Assembly: GCF_002379085.1 (NCBI RefSeq)
Contig: NZ_NBZW01000038.1
Span: 1-32,109 of the forward strand
Direction of reading: 5' to 3'
Source: Polaromonas sp. AET17H-212
Lineage (GTDB): Bacteria > Pseudomonadota > Gammaproteobacteria > Burkholderiales > Burkholderiaceae_C
DNA length: 32,109 nucleotides
Part shown: positions 22,137-30,028 of the stretch, piece by piece
How positions within the stretch are numbered: the first letter of the stretch is position 1
Layout: the number at the start of each line of letters is the position of its first letter
The notes under the pieces: generated by a model
Databases searched by the model: none
What the model was told of the DNA's origin: nothing
Seen by the model: only the letters and a program-made list of their open reading frames with translations
Translations under genes and position numbers: made by a program

Positions 22137-22995
22137 AGGTCACCCACTTCTGCAGCTGCGCAAACATCAGGTCCAGCAGCATGCCCATCACGCCGATCAC
22201 GACGATGGCAAAAATCACGTTGGTCAGCGAGAGGTTGTTCCATTCGTTCCAGACAAAGTAGCCGATGCCGGTGCCGCCCACCAGCATCTCGGCGGCCACA
22301 ATCACCAGCCAGGCGATGCCCATGGAGATGCGCATGCCGGTCAGGATGGTCGGCGCAGCAGCCGGCAGGATGACGAGAAAGGCCTTGCGCAGCGGCTTGA
22401 CTTCCAGCGTCTTGGCGACGTTGAGCCATTCGCGCTTGACCGCCGACACACCAAAGGCGGTATTGATCAGCATGGGCCAGACCGAGCAGATGAAGATCAC
22501 GAAAATGCCCGAGGTGGACGAGTCCTTGATGGTGTACAGCGCCAGCGGCATCCAGGCCAGCGGCGAGATCGGCTTGAGCACCTGGATGAAGGGGTCGAGC
22601 GCGCGGCGCAGCAGCGGCGACATGCCGATCACAAACCCGAGCGGGATCGCCACCACGCAGGCCAGCAGAAAACCCAGCGCAACGCGGCCCAGCGAGTGCC
22701 CGAGCTGGATGGCAATGCCCTTGTCGTTGGGGCCGCGGTCGTAAAACGGATTGCTGAGCTGGTTCACAAAGGTCTTGCCCATCTGCACCGGCGTCGGGAA
22801 GCCCGAGGCCTTGCCGGCGCCCGGGTCCTTGCCCATCATCTTCTGGTACTCGATCTGCTCGGCCGTCATGCCGCTGACGTTGCCGCCGGTGCTGGCCGGG
22901 GAAGCCGTCGCCGCGTACCAGACGGCGATGAACACCACGAAGAGGACGGTGGAGACGATGCCTGCGCGAAAGCCCAGGGTTTTGAAAATATTCAT
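22126..22995 (-). CDS. ABC transporter permease, nitrate/cyanate type
   Basis: The 289-residue inner-membrane protein has a first helix at about 10-30. An external stretch of about 70 residues containing GMTAEQIEYQKMMG follows, then five further helices. The cytoplasmic EAA-like loop (EWLNVAKTLEVKPLRKAFLV, about 185-205) contacts the ATPase. The external stretch resembles that of NrtB/CmpB proteins. It starts 66 bp after the binding-protein gene; the gap holds a hairpin. Confidence 0.93.
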   Translation of the reverse strand: MNIFKTLGFRAGIVSTVLFVVFIAVWYAATASPASTGGNVSGMTAEQIEYQKMMGKDPGAGKASGFPTPVQMGKTFVNQLSNPFYDRGPNDKGIAIQLGHSLGRVALGFLLACVVAIPLGFVIGMSPLLRRALDPFIQVLKPISPLAWMPLALYTIKDSSTSGIFVIFICSVWPMLINTAFGVSAVKREWLNVAKTLEVKPLRKAFLVILPAAAPTILTGMRISMGIAWLVIVAAEMLVGGTGIGYFVWNEWNNLSLTNVIFAIVVIGVMGMLLDLMFAQLQKWVTYAE

Positions 22996-23029
22996 GGCGT
23001 CATTGCTTCAATGTTGGAGCCGGTCTTGC

Positions 23030-23054
23030 ACCCTCTCCCAAGAGGGGAGGGGGT
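23030..23054. repeat. Hairpin between the binding-protein and permease genes
   Basis: ACCCTCTCCC (23030-23039) pairs with GGGAGGGGGT (23045-23054), a 10-bp stem with one T-G pair and an AAGAG loop. CCCTCTCCC-type hairpins recur between genes in Burkholderiales. In this position it may stabilise the binding-protein mRNA or partly terminate. Confidence 0.65.
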
Positions 23055-23061
23055 AAGCCCT

Positions 23062-24477
23062 TCAAGACATCTTGTTGATGGGGAAGCTCTTCGCGTACGC
23101 GTCAGCCTTGGCCGCGTCAAACTCCTTGCCCATGATCTTGAATTTCGGATACGCGCCTTCGGGCGTAGCCTGGCCGAGTTCCTTCATGTACTTCTTGGCG
23201 TCGGTGATCAGGAAGACTTTTTCGGCGATCTGCTTGTAGTTGACCTCGCCCTTCACGTAGCCCCAGCGCTTCATCTGCGTCAGCATCCACACCGCCATCG
23301 ACTGCCAGGGGATCGGGTCAAAGTCGGCGCGGTCGGGCACCGTCTTGATGTTGCCCAGGCCGTCGGCAAAACGCCCGGTCAGCACCTGCGTCAGCACGGT
23401 TTCGGGCTGGTTCAGGTACTGCGCCGGAGCAATCACCTTGGCGATCAGCTCGCGGTTTTTCGGGTCCCGCGCCATCGCGGCGGCCGTCAGCACCGAGCGG
23501 TACAGCGCGGCAAAGGTGTTCGGGTTCTTCTGGATGAACTCGGTGGAGGTGCCGAAGGCGCAACAGGGGTGGCCGTTCCACAAATCCCTGGTCAGCAGGT
23601 GCAGGAAGCCGATTTCCTCGTACACCGCGCGCTGGTTGAACGGGTCGGGGCCGAGGTAGCCGTCGATGTTGCCGGCGCGCAGGTTGGCCACCATCTCGGG
23701 CGGCGGCACCACGCGGATCTGGATGTCGGTGTCCGGGTTCAGCCCGGCTTCGGCCACGTAGTAACGCAGCAGGAAGTTGTGCATGCTGAACTCAAAGGGC
23801 ACCGCAAACTTGAAGCCCTTCCACATCCTGGGGTCGCGCTTGTCCTTGTGCTTGTTGGCCAGCGTGATGGCCTGGCCGTTGGTGTTCTGGATGGTGGCCA
23901 CATTCATGGGCACCGGGTTGGAACCCACACCCATCGAAATCGCCAGCGGCATGGGGCTGAGGAAATGCGTGGCGTCGTATTCCTTGTTGATCATCTTGTC
24001 GCGGATCAGCGCCCAGCCGGCGGTCTTGGTGACCTCGACGTTGAGGCCCTGCTGTTTGTAAAAGCCCAGCGGGTGCGCCATGATCAGCGGCGTGGCGCAG
24101 GTGATGGGAATGAAGCCGATCTTCAGGTTGGTTTTTTCCAGCGTGCCGGGTTTTTTGCCGGCGTCCTGGGCCAGGGCCTGCATGGTGCCGACCGGCAGCA
24201 CGCTGGCAATCGCAGCCATGGCCGTGCCCTTGCCGACAGCGCGCAGAAAGCGGCGCCGCACTTCATCCTGCGGAAACAGGGCCTTGACCAGGGTGGCTTC
24301 AATGAACTCGTTGGAGTAGGCCTCGAACTCGGCGGTCTGGCTGCGCCGGCGCAACTCGGTGGCGGCGCTGTCGGCGGCAACGGCGGCGTGGTGGTCGGCC
24401 AGCGTGTGGTCCTTGCCGCAGCTGCACTTGAGCATCAGGGGCTGGTCGGCGTCGTAAGGCGAGAAGTAGTCGGACAT
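23062..24477 (-). CDS. ABC solute-binding protein, nitrate/cyanate type, with Tat signal
   Basis: The 471-residue NrtA/CmpA-like protein binds the imported anion. The mature domain contains KIGFIPITCATPLIMA, WALIRDKMINKEYDATHFL and GFKFAVPFEFSMHNFLLRYY. It has a Tat-type signal, RRRFLRAVG (74-82), then a hydrophobic stretch and ALAQ (about 102-105). That signal is preceded by a 73-residue N-terminal extension with C18, C20, H24, H29 and H30 (LKCSCGKDHTLADHH), a possible metal site. ATG 24477 is 6 nt after AAGG. A GTG three codons upstream is less likely. It is the first gene behind a sigma-54 promoter. Confidence 0.93.
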   Translation of the reverse strand: MSDYFSPYDADQPLMLKCSCGKDHTLADHHAAVAADSAATELRRRSQTAEFEAYSNEFIEATLVKALFPQDEVRRRFLRAVGKGTAMAAIASVLPVGTMQALAQDAGKKPGTLEKTNLKIGFIPITCATPLIMAHPLGFYKQQGLNVEVTKTAGWALIRDKMINKEYDATHFLSPMPLAISMGVGSNPVPMNVATIQNTNGQAITLANKHKDKRDPRMWKGFKFAVPFEFSMHNFLLRYYVAEAGLNPDTDIQIRVVPPPEMVANLRAGNIDGYLGPDPFNQRAVYEEIGFLHLLTRDLWNGHPCCAFGTSTEFIQKNPNTFAALYRSVLTAAAMARDPKNRELIAKVIAPAQYLNQPETVLTQVLTGRFADGLGNIKTVPDRADFDPIPWQSMAVWMLTQMKRWGYVKGEVNYKQIAEKVFLITDAKKYMKELGQATPEGAYPKFKIMGKEFDAAKADAYAKSFPINKMS

Positions 24478-24511
24478 GGCGCGCACCTTTCAATTGAAGA
24501 TGCGGCTGTCT

Positions 24512-24527
24512 TGCAAGCAGCGGGCCA
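24512..24527 (-). promoter_or_regulatory. Sigma-54 (-24/-12) promoter of the cyanate operon
   Basis: On the minus strand the 16-mer TGGCCCG-CTGC-TTGCA differs from the consensus TGGCACG-N4-TTGCW at one base and keeps the required GG-N10-GC spacing. The start point would fall near 24501, 24 nt before the ATG at 24477 and just upstream of the ribosome site. RpoN with an enhancer-binding protein such as NtrC would then drive the five-gene operon. Confidence 0.72.
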
Positions 24528-24719
24528 CTTTGGCCGGGAGTGCGGTCCGCGCCGTATTTCGCTGTTGATGGAATGACGCCGTGTAGGGCGCGCACTACAA
24601 AACCGGCACGGCCGGGCGGTTATCGAGCCTTGCGCGGTGCAGGCGCAGGTGTTGGAGGGTGTTGCAAGGCGCCAGCAGCGTTGTTGCCGGCCTGGTGCGG
24701 CGTCGGTGGGTCCCGTCGC

Positions 24720-24736
24720 TGCACCAAATTCGAGCA
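24720..24736. promoter_or_regulatory. Possible NtrC-like enhancer site
   Basis: TGCACC-AAATT-CGAGCA matches the left NtrC half-site TGCACC fully and 4 of 6 bases of the right half. It lies about 220 bp upstream of the predicted sigma-54 start point, within normal enhancer range. A lone GGTGCA half-site is at 24636-24641. The match is incomplete. Confidence 0.3.
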
Positions 24737-24766
24737 GGGCGCCCGGCCGGCGCCCGCTGCGGTCGC

Positions 24767-25186
24767 TTACGCTGGTGAGGAAATATCGGCCAGCGACTGG
24801 CCGACGTCTTCCTCGTCCTGCCCCTTGACGGCGATGTCGCCGATGGAAATGATGCCGACCAGGCGCTCCGCCCCGTCGAGCACCGGCAGGCGGCGGATCT
24901 GGCTGGAGGCCATGTCGGCCAGCACCGTGTCCAGGTCGTCGCTTTCGCGTGCGGTGCGCACGTCGGTGCTCATCACCTTGGCCAGCGGCGTGTGGCCGTC
25001 CAGGCCTTGCGCCACGGCGCGCACCACGATGTCACGGTCGGTCACCACGCCGAACAGCTTGTCGCCCTCGCACACGGGGATCACACCCACATTGAGTTCG
25101 CCCATGGCTTTGGCGGCGCTGGCCACGGTATCGCTGGGGGTCAGGGTTCGCACATTGCGGGTCATCACGTCGGTTACGGTGGTCAT
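24767..25186 (-). CDS. Two-CBS-domain protein
   Basis: The 139 residues consist almost entirely of two CBS domains (about 7-60, TDVMTRNVRTL to VVTDRDIVVRAVA; and 72-125, VMSTDVRTARESDD to GIISIGDIAV). The pair should form a Bateman module that binds adenine nucleotides or similar ligands. The free-standing form resembles hypoxic-response-type CBS proteins. AAGGAGAA precedes the ATG. It is 119 bp downstream of the response-regulator gene, possibly its target or operon partner. Confidence 0.92.
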   Translation of the reverse strand: MTTVTDVMTRNVRTLTPSDTVASAAKAMGELNVGVIPVCEGDKLFGVVTDRDIVVRAVAQGLDGHTPLAKVMSTDVRTARESDDLDTVLADMASSQIRRLPVLDGAERLVGIISIGDIAVKGQDEEDVGQSLADISSPA

Positions 25187-25305
25187 GGAAATTCTCCTTG
25201 GATTGCTTGGCTTAGGCCGGCGGCGCCGTCTGCAGCCAGCATGGCGCGCAGCGGGCGGCTTGCGCGTCAGCGGGCACCCAAGTGGCCGTAGGACAAGCGC
25301 GCGGC

Positions 25306-25965
25306 TCAGGCGCCGGCCGGTGTTTTGGCGTGGCGCTCGGCGTAAAGGGCCAGTTCCACGTCGTTTTTGGTGCCGGTTTTTTCCAGGATGCGCAGCCGGT
25401 AGGTGCTGACGGTGTTGGACGCCAGGCCCAGTTGCGTGCCGATCTCACCGACCGACTTGCCGGCCGTCAGCAGGCGGAACACCTGGTGCTCGCGGTGCGA
25501 CAGGGCTTCGGCGCCGCTGCGCCCGCCGCTGCCGCCGACCGCGCTGGCCAGCGCTTCGGCGGTGACGGCCGAGACGTAGAGGCCGCCGCTGGCTACCTTG
25601 CGCACCGCGGCGATCATGTCGTCGGGGTGGGCGCTTTTGTTGAGGTAGCCGGCCGCGCCCAGCTTGAGGCAGCGTACCGCGTACTGTTTTTCCGGGTAGG
25701 TGCTGAGCATCAGCACCGGCAACTGCGGCCAGGCCTTCTTGAGCACCTGCAGCACATCCATGCCGTCGCGGCCCGGCAGCGCGATGTCGAGCAGCACGGC
25801 AGCCAGCCCGGCGTGGCCGTCCAGCGCTTCGACCTTGGCGAGGATGTCGGGCCCGGTCTCGGCTTCGGCGACGACGACAATCTCGGGCGCGTCGGCCAGC
25901 ACCTGTTTCAGGCCCTCGCGCACGATGCGGTGGTCGTCGCCGATCAGGATGTTCAGTGGCGTCAT
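25306..25965 (-). CDS. NarL/FixJ-family response regulator
   Basis: The 219-residue DNA-binding regulator has a receiver domain (1-120) with acidic D10-D11, phospho-acceptor D60 (LLDIALPG) and the conserved Lys in YLNKSAHPDD. A LuxR-type helix-turn-helix follows (about 154-210, LSHREHQVFRLLTAGKSVGE). It starts 4 bp after the kinase stop, so the two form a pair. No clear ribosome site precedes it, so it is probably translated by coupling. Confidence 0.94.
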   Translation of the reverse strand: MTPLNILIGDDHRIVREGLKQVLADAPEIVVVAEAETGPDILAKVEALDGHAGLAAVLLDIALPGRDGMDVLQVLKKAWPQLPVLMLSTYPEKQYAVRCLKLGAAGYLNKSAHPDDMIAAVRKVASGGLYVSAVTAEALASAVGGSGGRSGAEALSHREHQVFRLLTAGKSVGEIGTQLGLASNTVSTYRLRILEKTGTKNDVELALYAERHAKTPAGA

Positions 25966-25969
25966 GCTG

Positions 25970-27175
25970 CTATGGTTTTGTGAGCTGTATGCGTAGGTGG
26001 AACAAGGACCCGTGGCCGATTTTGCTTGAAATCTCCAGGCTGCCGCCGAGGTGCCTGGCGCGCTCGCGCATGCCCATCACGCCATAGGCATTGGCCGCCT
26101 CGAAGGCGGCTGCGGCTGCGCCCTTGCCGTTGTCCTGCACGCGGATGCTGATCTCGGCGGCCGTGGCCACGATGGTGATGGCGAGGTGGCTGGCCTGCGC
26201 GTGGCGGCCGACGTTGCTGAGCATCTCCTGGAAGATGCGGAAAATCGCCATGGCCGAGGGTTCGGGCAGCGGCACGGCTTGCTCCACCTCCATCTGCCAG
26301 TCGAGCGAGAGTTCGGCCGACTGCACAAACTCATGCGCCTGCCAGTCCAGCGCGGCCCACAGGCCCTGGTGGTCCAGGATGCTGGGGCGCAGGTCGGTGA
26401 TGATGCGGCCCACGTTGTCCACCGCGGCCTCGATCAAGCGTCCCATGTTCTGGCACTTGCTGCGCAGGGTGTCGCGCATGGCCTGCGCCGCCAGCGGCTC
26501 GCGCTGCTGCTGTTCGCCCAGGCGTTTGTCCAGCCAGCCGACATCCATCTTCAGCGCCACCAGCAGGCTGCCGAGCTCGTCGTGCACCTCGCGCGCGATG
26601 CGGGTGCGCTCCTCCTCGCGCACGGTGTGGGTGTAGGCCGAGAGTTCGCGCAGCTGCTGCAGCGCCTCGGACAGCGCCTGGGTGCGCTCACTGACGCGCT
26701 GCTCCAGCACGTCGTTGGCGTGGCGCAGGGCTTCTTCGGCCCGCTTGCGCGCCGAGATGTCGACAAAGGTCACCACTGCGCCCTGCACCACGCCGCCGTC
26801 GACGATGGGGTAGGACGAATATTCGACCGCAAACGCGCTGCCGTCGCGGCGCCAGAACAGCTCGGTGTCGATGCGGCAGGGCAGCGCCATGCGGAAGGCG
26901 TTGAAGATGGGGCACAGGTGCTCGGGGTAATGCGCGCCGTCGCCGTGGCTGTGGTGCGCCAGCTCGTGCATGTTGTGGCCCAGCACCTCGCCAGGGGCAA
27001 AACCGAGCAACTCGGCGCCGGCGCGGTTGATGAAGGTGCAGCAGCCGTCCATGTCGATGCCGAAAATGCCTTCGCCGGTGGATTCCAGCAGCTGCGAGAG
27101 CTTGTCGCGCCAGACCGGCTGGTCGGCGCCAGGCAGGTGCACGGGTGCGGGCAGCGGGGCGGTTTCTGCAAACAT
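25970..27175 (-). CDS. PAS-domain histidine kinase (HisKA_3 type)
   Basis: The 401-residue kinase appears cytoplasmic, with no membrane segments. A PAS domain (about 22-145) includes ESTGEGIFGIDMDGCCTFIN and a His-rich loop ELAHHSHGDGAHYPEHLCPI. A short coiled coil (146-185) and the HisKA_3 box with H198 (TRIAREVHDELGSLL) come next. The ATPase domain has an N-box (FRIFQEMLSNVGRHAQAS), NGKG and GVMGMRERARHLGG. ATG 27175 is preferred; upstream extension of the frame starts at TTG and has no domain. The His/Cys-rich PAS loop might bind a metal or heme, but this is speculative. Confidence 0.92.
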   Translation of the reverse strand: MFAETAPLPAPVHLPGADQPVWRDKLSQLLESTGEGIFGIDMDGCCTFINRAGAELLGFAPGEVLGHNMHELAHHSHGDGAHYPEHLCPIFNAFRMALPCRIDTELFWRRDGSAFAVEYSSYPIVDGGVVQGAVVTFVDISARKRAEEALRHANDVLEQRVSERTQALSEALQQLRELSAYTHTVREEERTRIAREVHDELGSLLVALKMDVGWLDKRLGEQQQREPLAAQAMRDTLRSKCQNMGRLIEAAVDNVGRIITDLRPSILDHQGLWAALDWQAHEFVQSAELSLDWQMEVEQAVPLPEPSAMAIFRIFQEMLSNVGRHAQASHLAITIVATAAEISIRVQDNGKGAAAAAFEAANAYGVMGMRERARHLGGSLEISSKIGHGSLFHLRIQLTKP

Positions 27176-27283
27176 GACAGGCAAAGAGCAAACTTCATGC
27201 CCAGCTTGGTGCGCGGCGCCGTGCGGGCTGGGGCTGCCCGGGCGCCAAATCGGTGCGTCGCCGGCCTGCAGCGCCGGATTGCC

Positions 27284-27302
27284 CCAAAACAGGTTGTTTT
27301 GG
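27284..27302. promoter_or_regulatory. Palindrome between the divergent kinase and lipoprotein genes
   Basis: CCAAAACA-GGT-TGTTTTGG is a perfect 8-bp inverted repeat with a 3-bp centre. It lies in the 188-bp gap between the kinase (-) and lipoprotein (+) starts, 61 bp before the latter. It is a good operator candidate for either direction. Confidence 0.5.
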
Positions 27303-27363
27303 CGAATCCCTGTAAAGTCAGTGCTCCCCCTTTCCAAAGACCTGAGCGACGGTTCCCCCTTTC

Positions 27364-27915
27364 ATGACTTCCTTGCTGACCCCTTTGATGCCCCGTGTGA
27401 TGGCAGCCGGCCTGCTGCTGCTCGCGGCGTGCAACCCGGTGTTCAACTGGCGCGAAGTCCGGCCGGACAACACCGCGCTGAGCCTGCTGCTGCCCTGCAA
27501 ACCCGACAAGGCCCAGCGCAGCGTGCCGCTGGGCGGGCGGCCGACCGAGCTGGCCATGCTGGGCTGTGATGCCGGCGACGCCACGTTTGCGGTCGCGGTG
27601 GCCACGCTGGACGACGCGGCGCAAGCGGCGGCCGTGCTGACCGGCTGGCAAACCGCCACGCTGGCCAACCTGAAGGCTGCCGGCGGCGGGCAAACCAGCC
27701 CGCTGAAGCTGGCGGGCGCAGACGCGCTGCCGCCGGCGGTGCTGGTGCGGGCCAGCGGGCAGCGGGCCGACGGCCGGGCGGTGCAAAGCCAGGCGGCGTA
27801 TTTTTCACAGGGGCGGCAGGTTTTTCAGGCGGTGATCTACGCCAACCAGATGGATCCCGAGGTGGCCGACACCTTTTTCTCCAGCCTCAAGCTGGACGCC
27901 GGAACCCCCCGCTGA
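27364..27915 (+). CDS. Hypothetical lipoprotein
   Basis: The 183-residue protein has a lipoprotein signal with lipobox LAAC (Cys about residue 23), so it is probably anchored in the outer or inner membrane facing the periplasm. The mature part has paired features (LSLLLPCKPDKA, LAMLGCDAGDATFAVAV, AAYFSQGRQVFQAVIYA). Two further cysteines near residues 45 and 68 could form a disulfide. No family is recognised. Its stop overlaps the MFS start (TGATG), making it the first gene of a five-gene run ending with ptsI. Confidence 0.78.
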   Translation: MTSLLTPLMPRVMAAGLLLLAACNPVFNWREVRPDNTALSLLLPCKPDKAQRSVPLGGRPTELAMLGCDAGDATFAVAVATLDDAAQAAAVLTGWQTATLANLKAAGGGQTSPLKLAGADALPPAVLVRASGQRADGRAVQSQAAYFSQGRQVFQAVIYANQMDPEVADTFFSSLKLDAGTPR

Positions 27916-29204
27916 TGGACGCCGTTCGGGACGCCGGGCGCTTGCCGGCCGCCGCCACAGCGTCCGGCCTCTTGAGCCGGCGCGCCGGCATCGTGGTGTT
28001 TCTGGCGTTTGCCGCGGCCTACTTCTGTTCGACGCTGGTGCGGGCCATCACGGCCACGTTGTCGCCGGTGCTGACGCAGGAGTTTTCCTTGCATGCGCGC
28101 GACCTGGGGTTGCTGGCAGGCGGGTATTTTCTGGGTTTTGCCGTGACCCAGCTGCCGCTGGGCACCTGGCTGGACCGGCATGGGCCCAAACGCGTGATCT
28201 TGGGTTTTCTGAGCCTGGCGGTGCTGGCCTGCCTGGCGTTTTCCGCGGCCACCAGTTTCACCGCCTTGCTGATTGCCCGCGTGCTGCTGGGCATGGGCGT
28301 CAGCGCCTGCCTGATGGCGCCGCTGACCGGTTACCGCCGCTGGTTTGACGCCGGCACCCTGCTGCGCGCCAACTCCTGGATGTTGATGACCGGCTCGCTC
28401 GGCATGCTGGCGTCCACGCTGCCGGTGCAGTGGCTGATGCCGCTGACCGGCTGGCGCCCGCTGTTCTGGATTCTGGCGGCGCTGATCGTGCTGGCGATGG
28501 CGGCGATTGCCTGGGTGGTCCCGTCATGGAAGCTCGCTGCCGCGGCGGCCTCTCCCCCTGCGCTGCATCAGCAGGCCAGTTACGCCCAGGTCTGGCGCAG
28601 CCGCTATTTCCAGAAAATGTCGCCGGTGGCCTTTTTCCACTATGGTGGCGTGATTGCGATGCAGACCCTGTGGGCCGGGCCGTGGATGGTCCGGGTGGCC
28701 GGCTACACGCCGCTGCAGGCGGCCACCGGCCTGTTCTGGATCAATGCCTGCATGCTGGGCACCTTCTGGGTCTGGGGGCTGGTCAATCCGTGGCTCGCGC
28801 AGCATGGCTGGAGCGCCAACCGCCTGATCACCTGGGGCGTGCCGGCCAGCCTGACGGTGCTCGCCGTCAATATCGCGGCCGGACCGGCCACCGGCTGGGC
28901 TGGCTGGGCGCTGTTTTGCATGAGCTCCAGCGTGCTGGGCCTGGCCCAGCCGGCCGTGGGCATGGCGTTTCCGCAGGTGCTGGCCGGCCGCGCGCTGACC
29001 GCCTACAACCTGGTGATTTTTGCCGGTGTGTTTGTCATGCAGTGGGGCATCGGCCTGCTGATTGACGTTTTCCAGGCCATGGGGCTGGGCGATGTGGCCA
29101 GCTTCCAGGCGGCGCTGGCCGTGTTTTTGTGTTGCTGTCTCGCATCGTATGTCTTCTTCCACGGCGCCAAAGCCGACCCCACCCCCGATAATTCACCGCA
29201 ATGA
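27915..29204 (+). CDS. Major facilitator superfamily transporter
   Basis: The 429-residue protein has about 12 predicted helices. The MFS loop motif between helices 2 and 3 is present as GTWLDRHGPKRVIL (about 90-103), and an RVLLGMGVSACLMAP helix follows. The substrate is unknown. It overlaps the lipoprotein gene by 1 nt and the EIIA gene by 4 nt (ATGA). Tight coupling to PTS genes suggests that transport and PTS signalling are co-regulated; a direct link is an inference. Confidence 0.9.
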   Translation: MDAVRDAGRLPAAATASGLLSRRAGIVVFLAFAAAYFCSTLVRAITATLSPVLTQEFSLHARDLGLLAGGYFLGFAVTQLPLGTWLDRHGPKRVILGFLSLAVLACLAFSAATSFTALLIARVLLGMGVSACLMAPLTGYRRWFDAGTLLRANSWMLMTGSLGMLASTLPVQWLMPLTGWRPLFWILAALIVLAMAAIAWVVPSWKLAAAAASPPALHQQASYAQVWRSRYFQKMSPVAFFHYGGVIAMQTLWAGPWMVRVAGYTPLQAATGLFWINACMLGTFWVWGLVNPWLAQHGWSANRLITWGVPASLTVLAVNIAAGPATGWAGWALFCMSSSVLGLAQPAVGMAFPQVLAGRALTAYNLVIFAGVFVMQWGIGLLIDVFQAMGLGDVASFQAALAVFLCCCLASYVFFHGAKADPTPDNSPQ

Positions 29205-29644
29205 ACGGCATTCTCATCATCGCCCACGCTCCGCTGGCTTCGGCCCTGCGGCAATGTGTCCTGCATGTTTTTCCCGACAACCCGGCCAGTGTGGCCGCGC
29301 TGGACGTGCAGCCCAACATGCCGCCCGAAGAAACCCTGGCGCAGGCGCGCATTGTGTTCAAGCAGATGGGCACCTCGCACGCGCTGGTGCTGGCCGACGT
29401 GTTTGGCGCCACGCCCTGCAACGTGGCCCAAAAGCTGGTCGATGGGGTGCATTCCAAGCTCATCACCGGCGTCAACCTGCCCATGCTGCTGCGCACCGTG
29501 TCCTATCGCCACGAGCCGCTGGACGCGCTGGTGGCCCGGGCGGTGATGGGCGGAACGCAGGGCGTGATGCAGGTGGCCATCACCGCACCGCAGAACCAGG
29601 TACGCAGAAACCATGATCAAGACCAGCACGACCATCAACAATAA
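29201..29644 (+). CDS. PTS EIIA component, mannose (ManX) type
   Basis: The 147-residue phosphocarrier has active-site H9 (GILIIAHAPLA) and the EIIA-Man segments VLADVFGATPCNVAQ and TGVNLPMLLR. HPr would phosphorylate it. No EIIB or EIIC is encoded nearby, so it more likely regulates other proteins than drives sugar uptake. The frame runs 32 nt into ptsH, giving a His/Gln/Asp tail (HDQDQHDHQQ) beyond the usual domain end. Confidence 0.93.
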   Translation: MNGILIIAHAPLASALRQCVLHVFPDNPASVAALDVQPNMPPEETLAQARIVFKQMGTSHALVLADVFGATPCNVAQKLVDGVHSKLITGVNLPMLLRTVSYRHEPLDALVARAVMGGTQGVMQVAITAPQNQVRRNHDQDQHDHQQ

Positions 29645-29882
29645 ACTGGGCCTGCACGCCCGCGCTTCGGCCAAGCTGACCAAGCTCGCCGGCAGCTTTC
29701 CCTGCGATATCTGGATCGCCAAGGGCGAGCGCCGCGTCAACGCCAAGAGCATCATGGGCGTGATGATGCTGGCCGCCGGCATCGGCAGCACCGTCGACAT
29801 CGAAATCGACGGACCCGAGGAGCAGCAAGCCATGGCAGCGCTGCTGGCGCTCATCGCGGACAAGTTTGGCGAAGGGGAGTGA
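29613..29882 (+). CDS. ptsH: Phosphocarrier protein HPr
   Basis: The 89 residues carry the phosphorylation site H15 (GLHARAS) and the regulatory serine S46 (NAKSIMGVMML), the target of HPr kinase in bacteria that have one. HPr relays phosphate from enzyme I to EIIA. The start lies within the EIIA gene (32-nt overlap). A dispersed repeat occupies most of the 146-nt gap to ptsI. Confidence 0.96.
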   Translation: MIKTSTTINNKLGLHARASAKLTKLAGSFPCDIWIAKGERRVNAKSIMGVMMLAAGIGSTVDIEIDGPEEQQAMAALLALIADKFGEGE

Positions 29883-29887
29883 ATAGT

Positions 29888-29972
29888 GCCCCCACGGTCG
29901 CTCACTGCGTGTAGCTCCCTGCCCCCCGAGGGGGCCGCCCCGCCTGCGGCCCGGCAAAGCCGGTTCCGCGGC
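29888..29972 (+). repeat. Dispersed extragenic repeat, family 2, copy 2
   Basis: This copy matches 8518-8602 at 78 of 85 positions; the first 51 bases are identical. The inner hairpin reads CCGGC-AAA-GCCGG (29951-29963). Against copy 1, T-A has become C-G at the second stem pair, which keeps the fold. It lies between ptsH and ptsI, within an operon. Confidence 0.85.
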
Positions 29973-30028
29973 TCGGACTGGCATTGCCCGGCTCGCTGCG
30001 CGTCGCGGCCGGGTGTGGAGGAAGCGTC

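Noticed and set aside
22072..24576. Very long plus-strand open frame (834 codons)
   Set aside because: It is antisense to the permease and binding-protein genes, whose families and motifs are clear. The translation is His/Arg/Gly-rich, typical of the complement of high-GC genes.
25966..25990. Fourth copy of repeat family 1 at the kinase/regulator junction
   Set aside because: The minus-strand sequence CAGCTCACAAAACCATAGCA resembles the family and contains the kinase stop, but too few bases match copies A-C to claim it.
26051..27367. Plus-strand open frame of 438 codons
   Set aside because: It is antisense to the PAS histidine kinase, which has full catalytic motifs. No protein-like features were seen.
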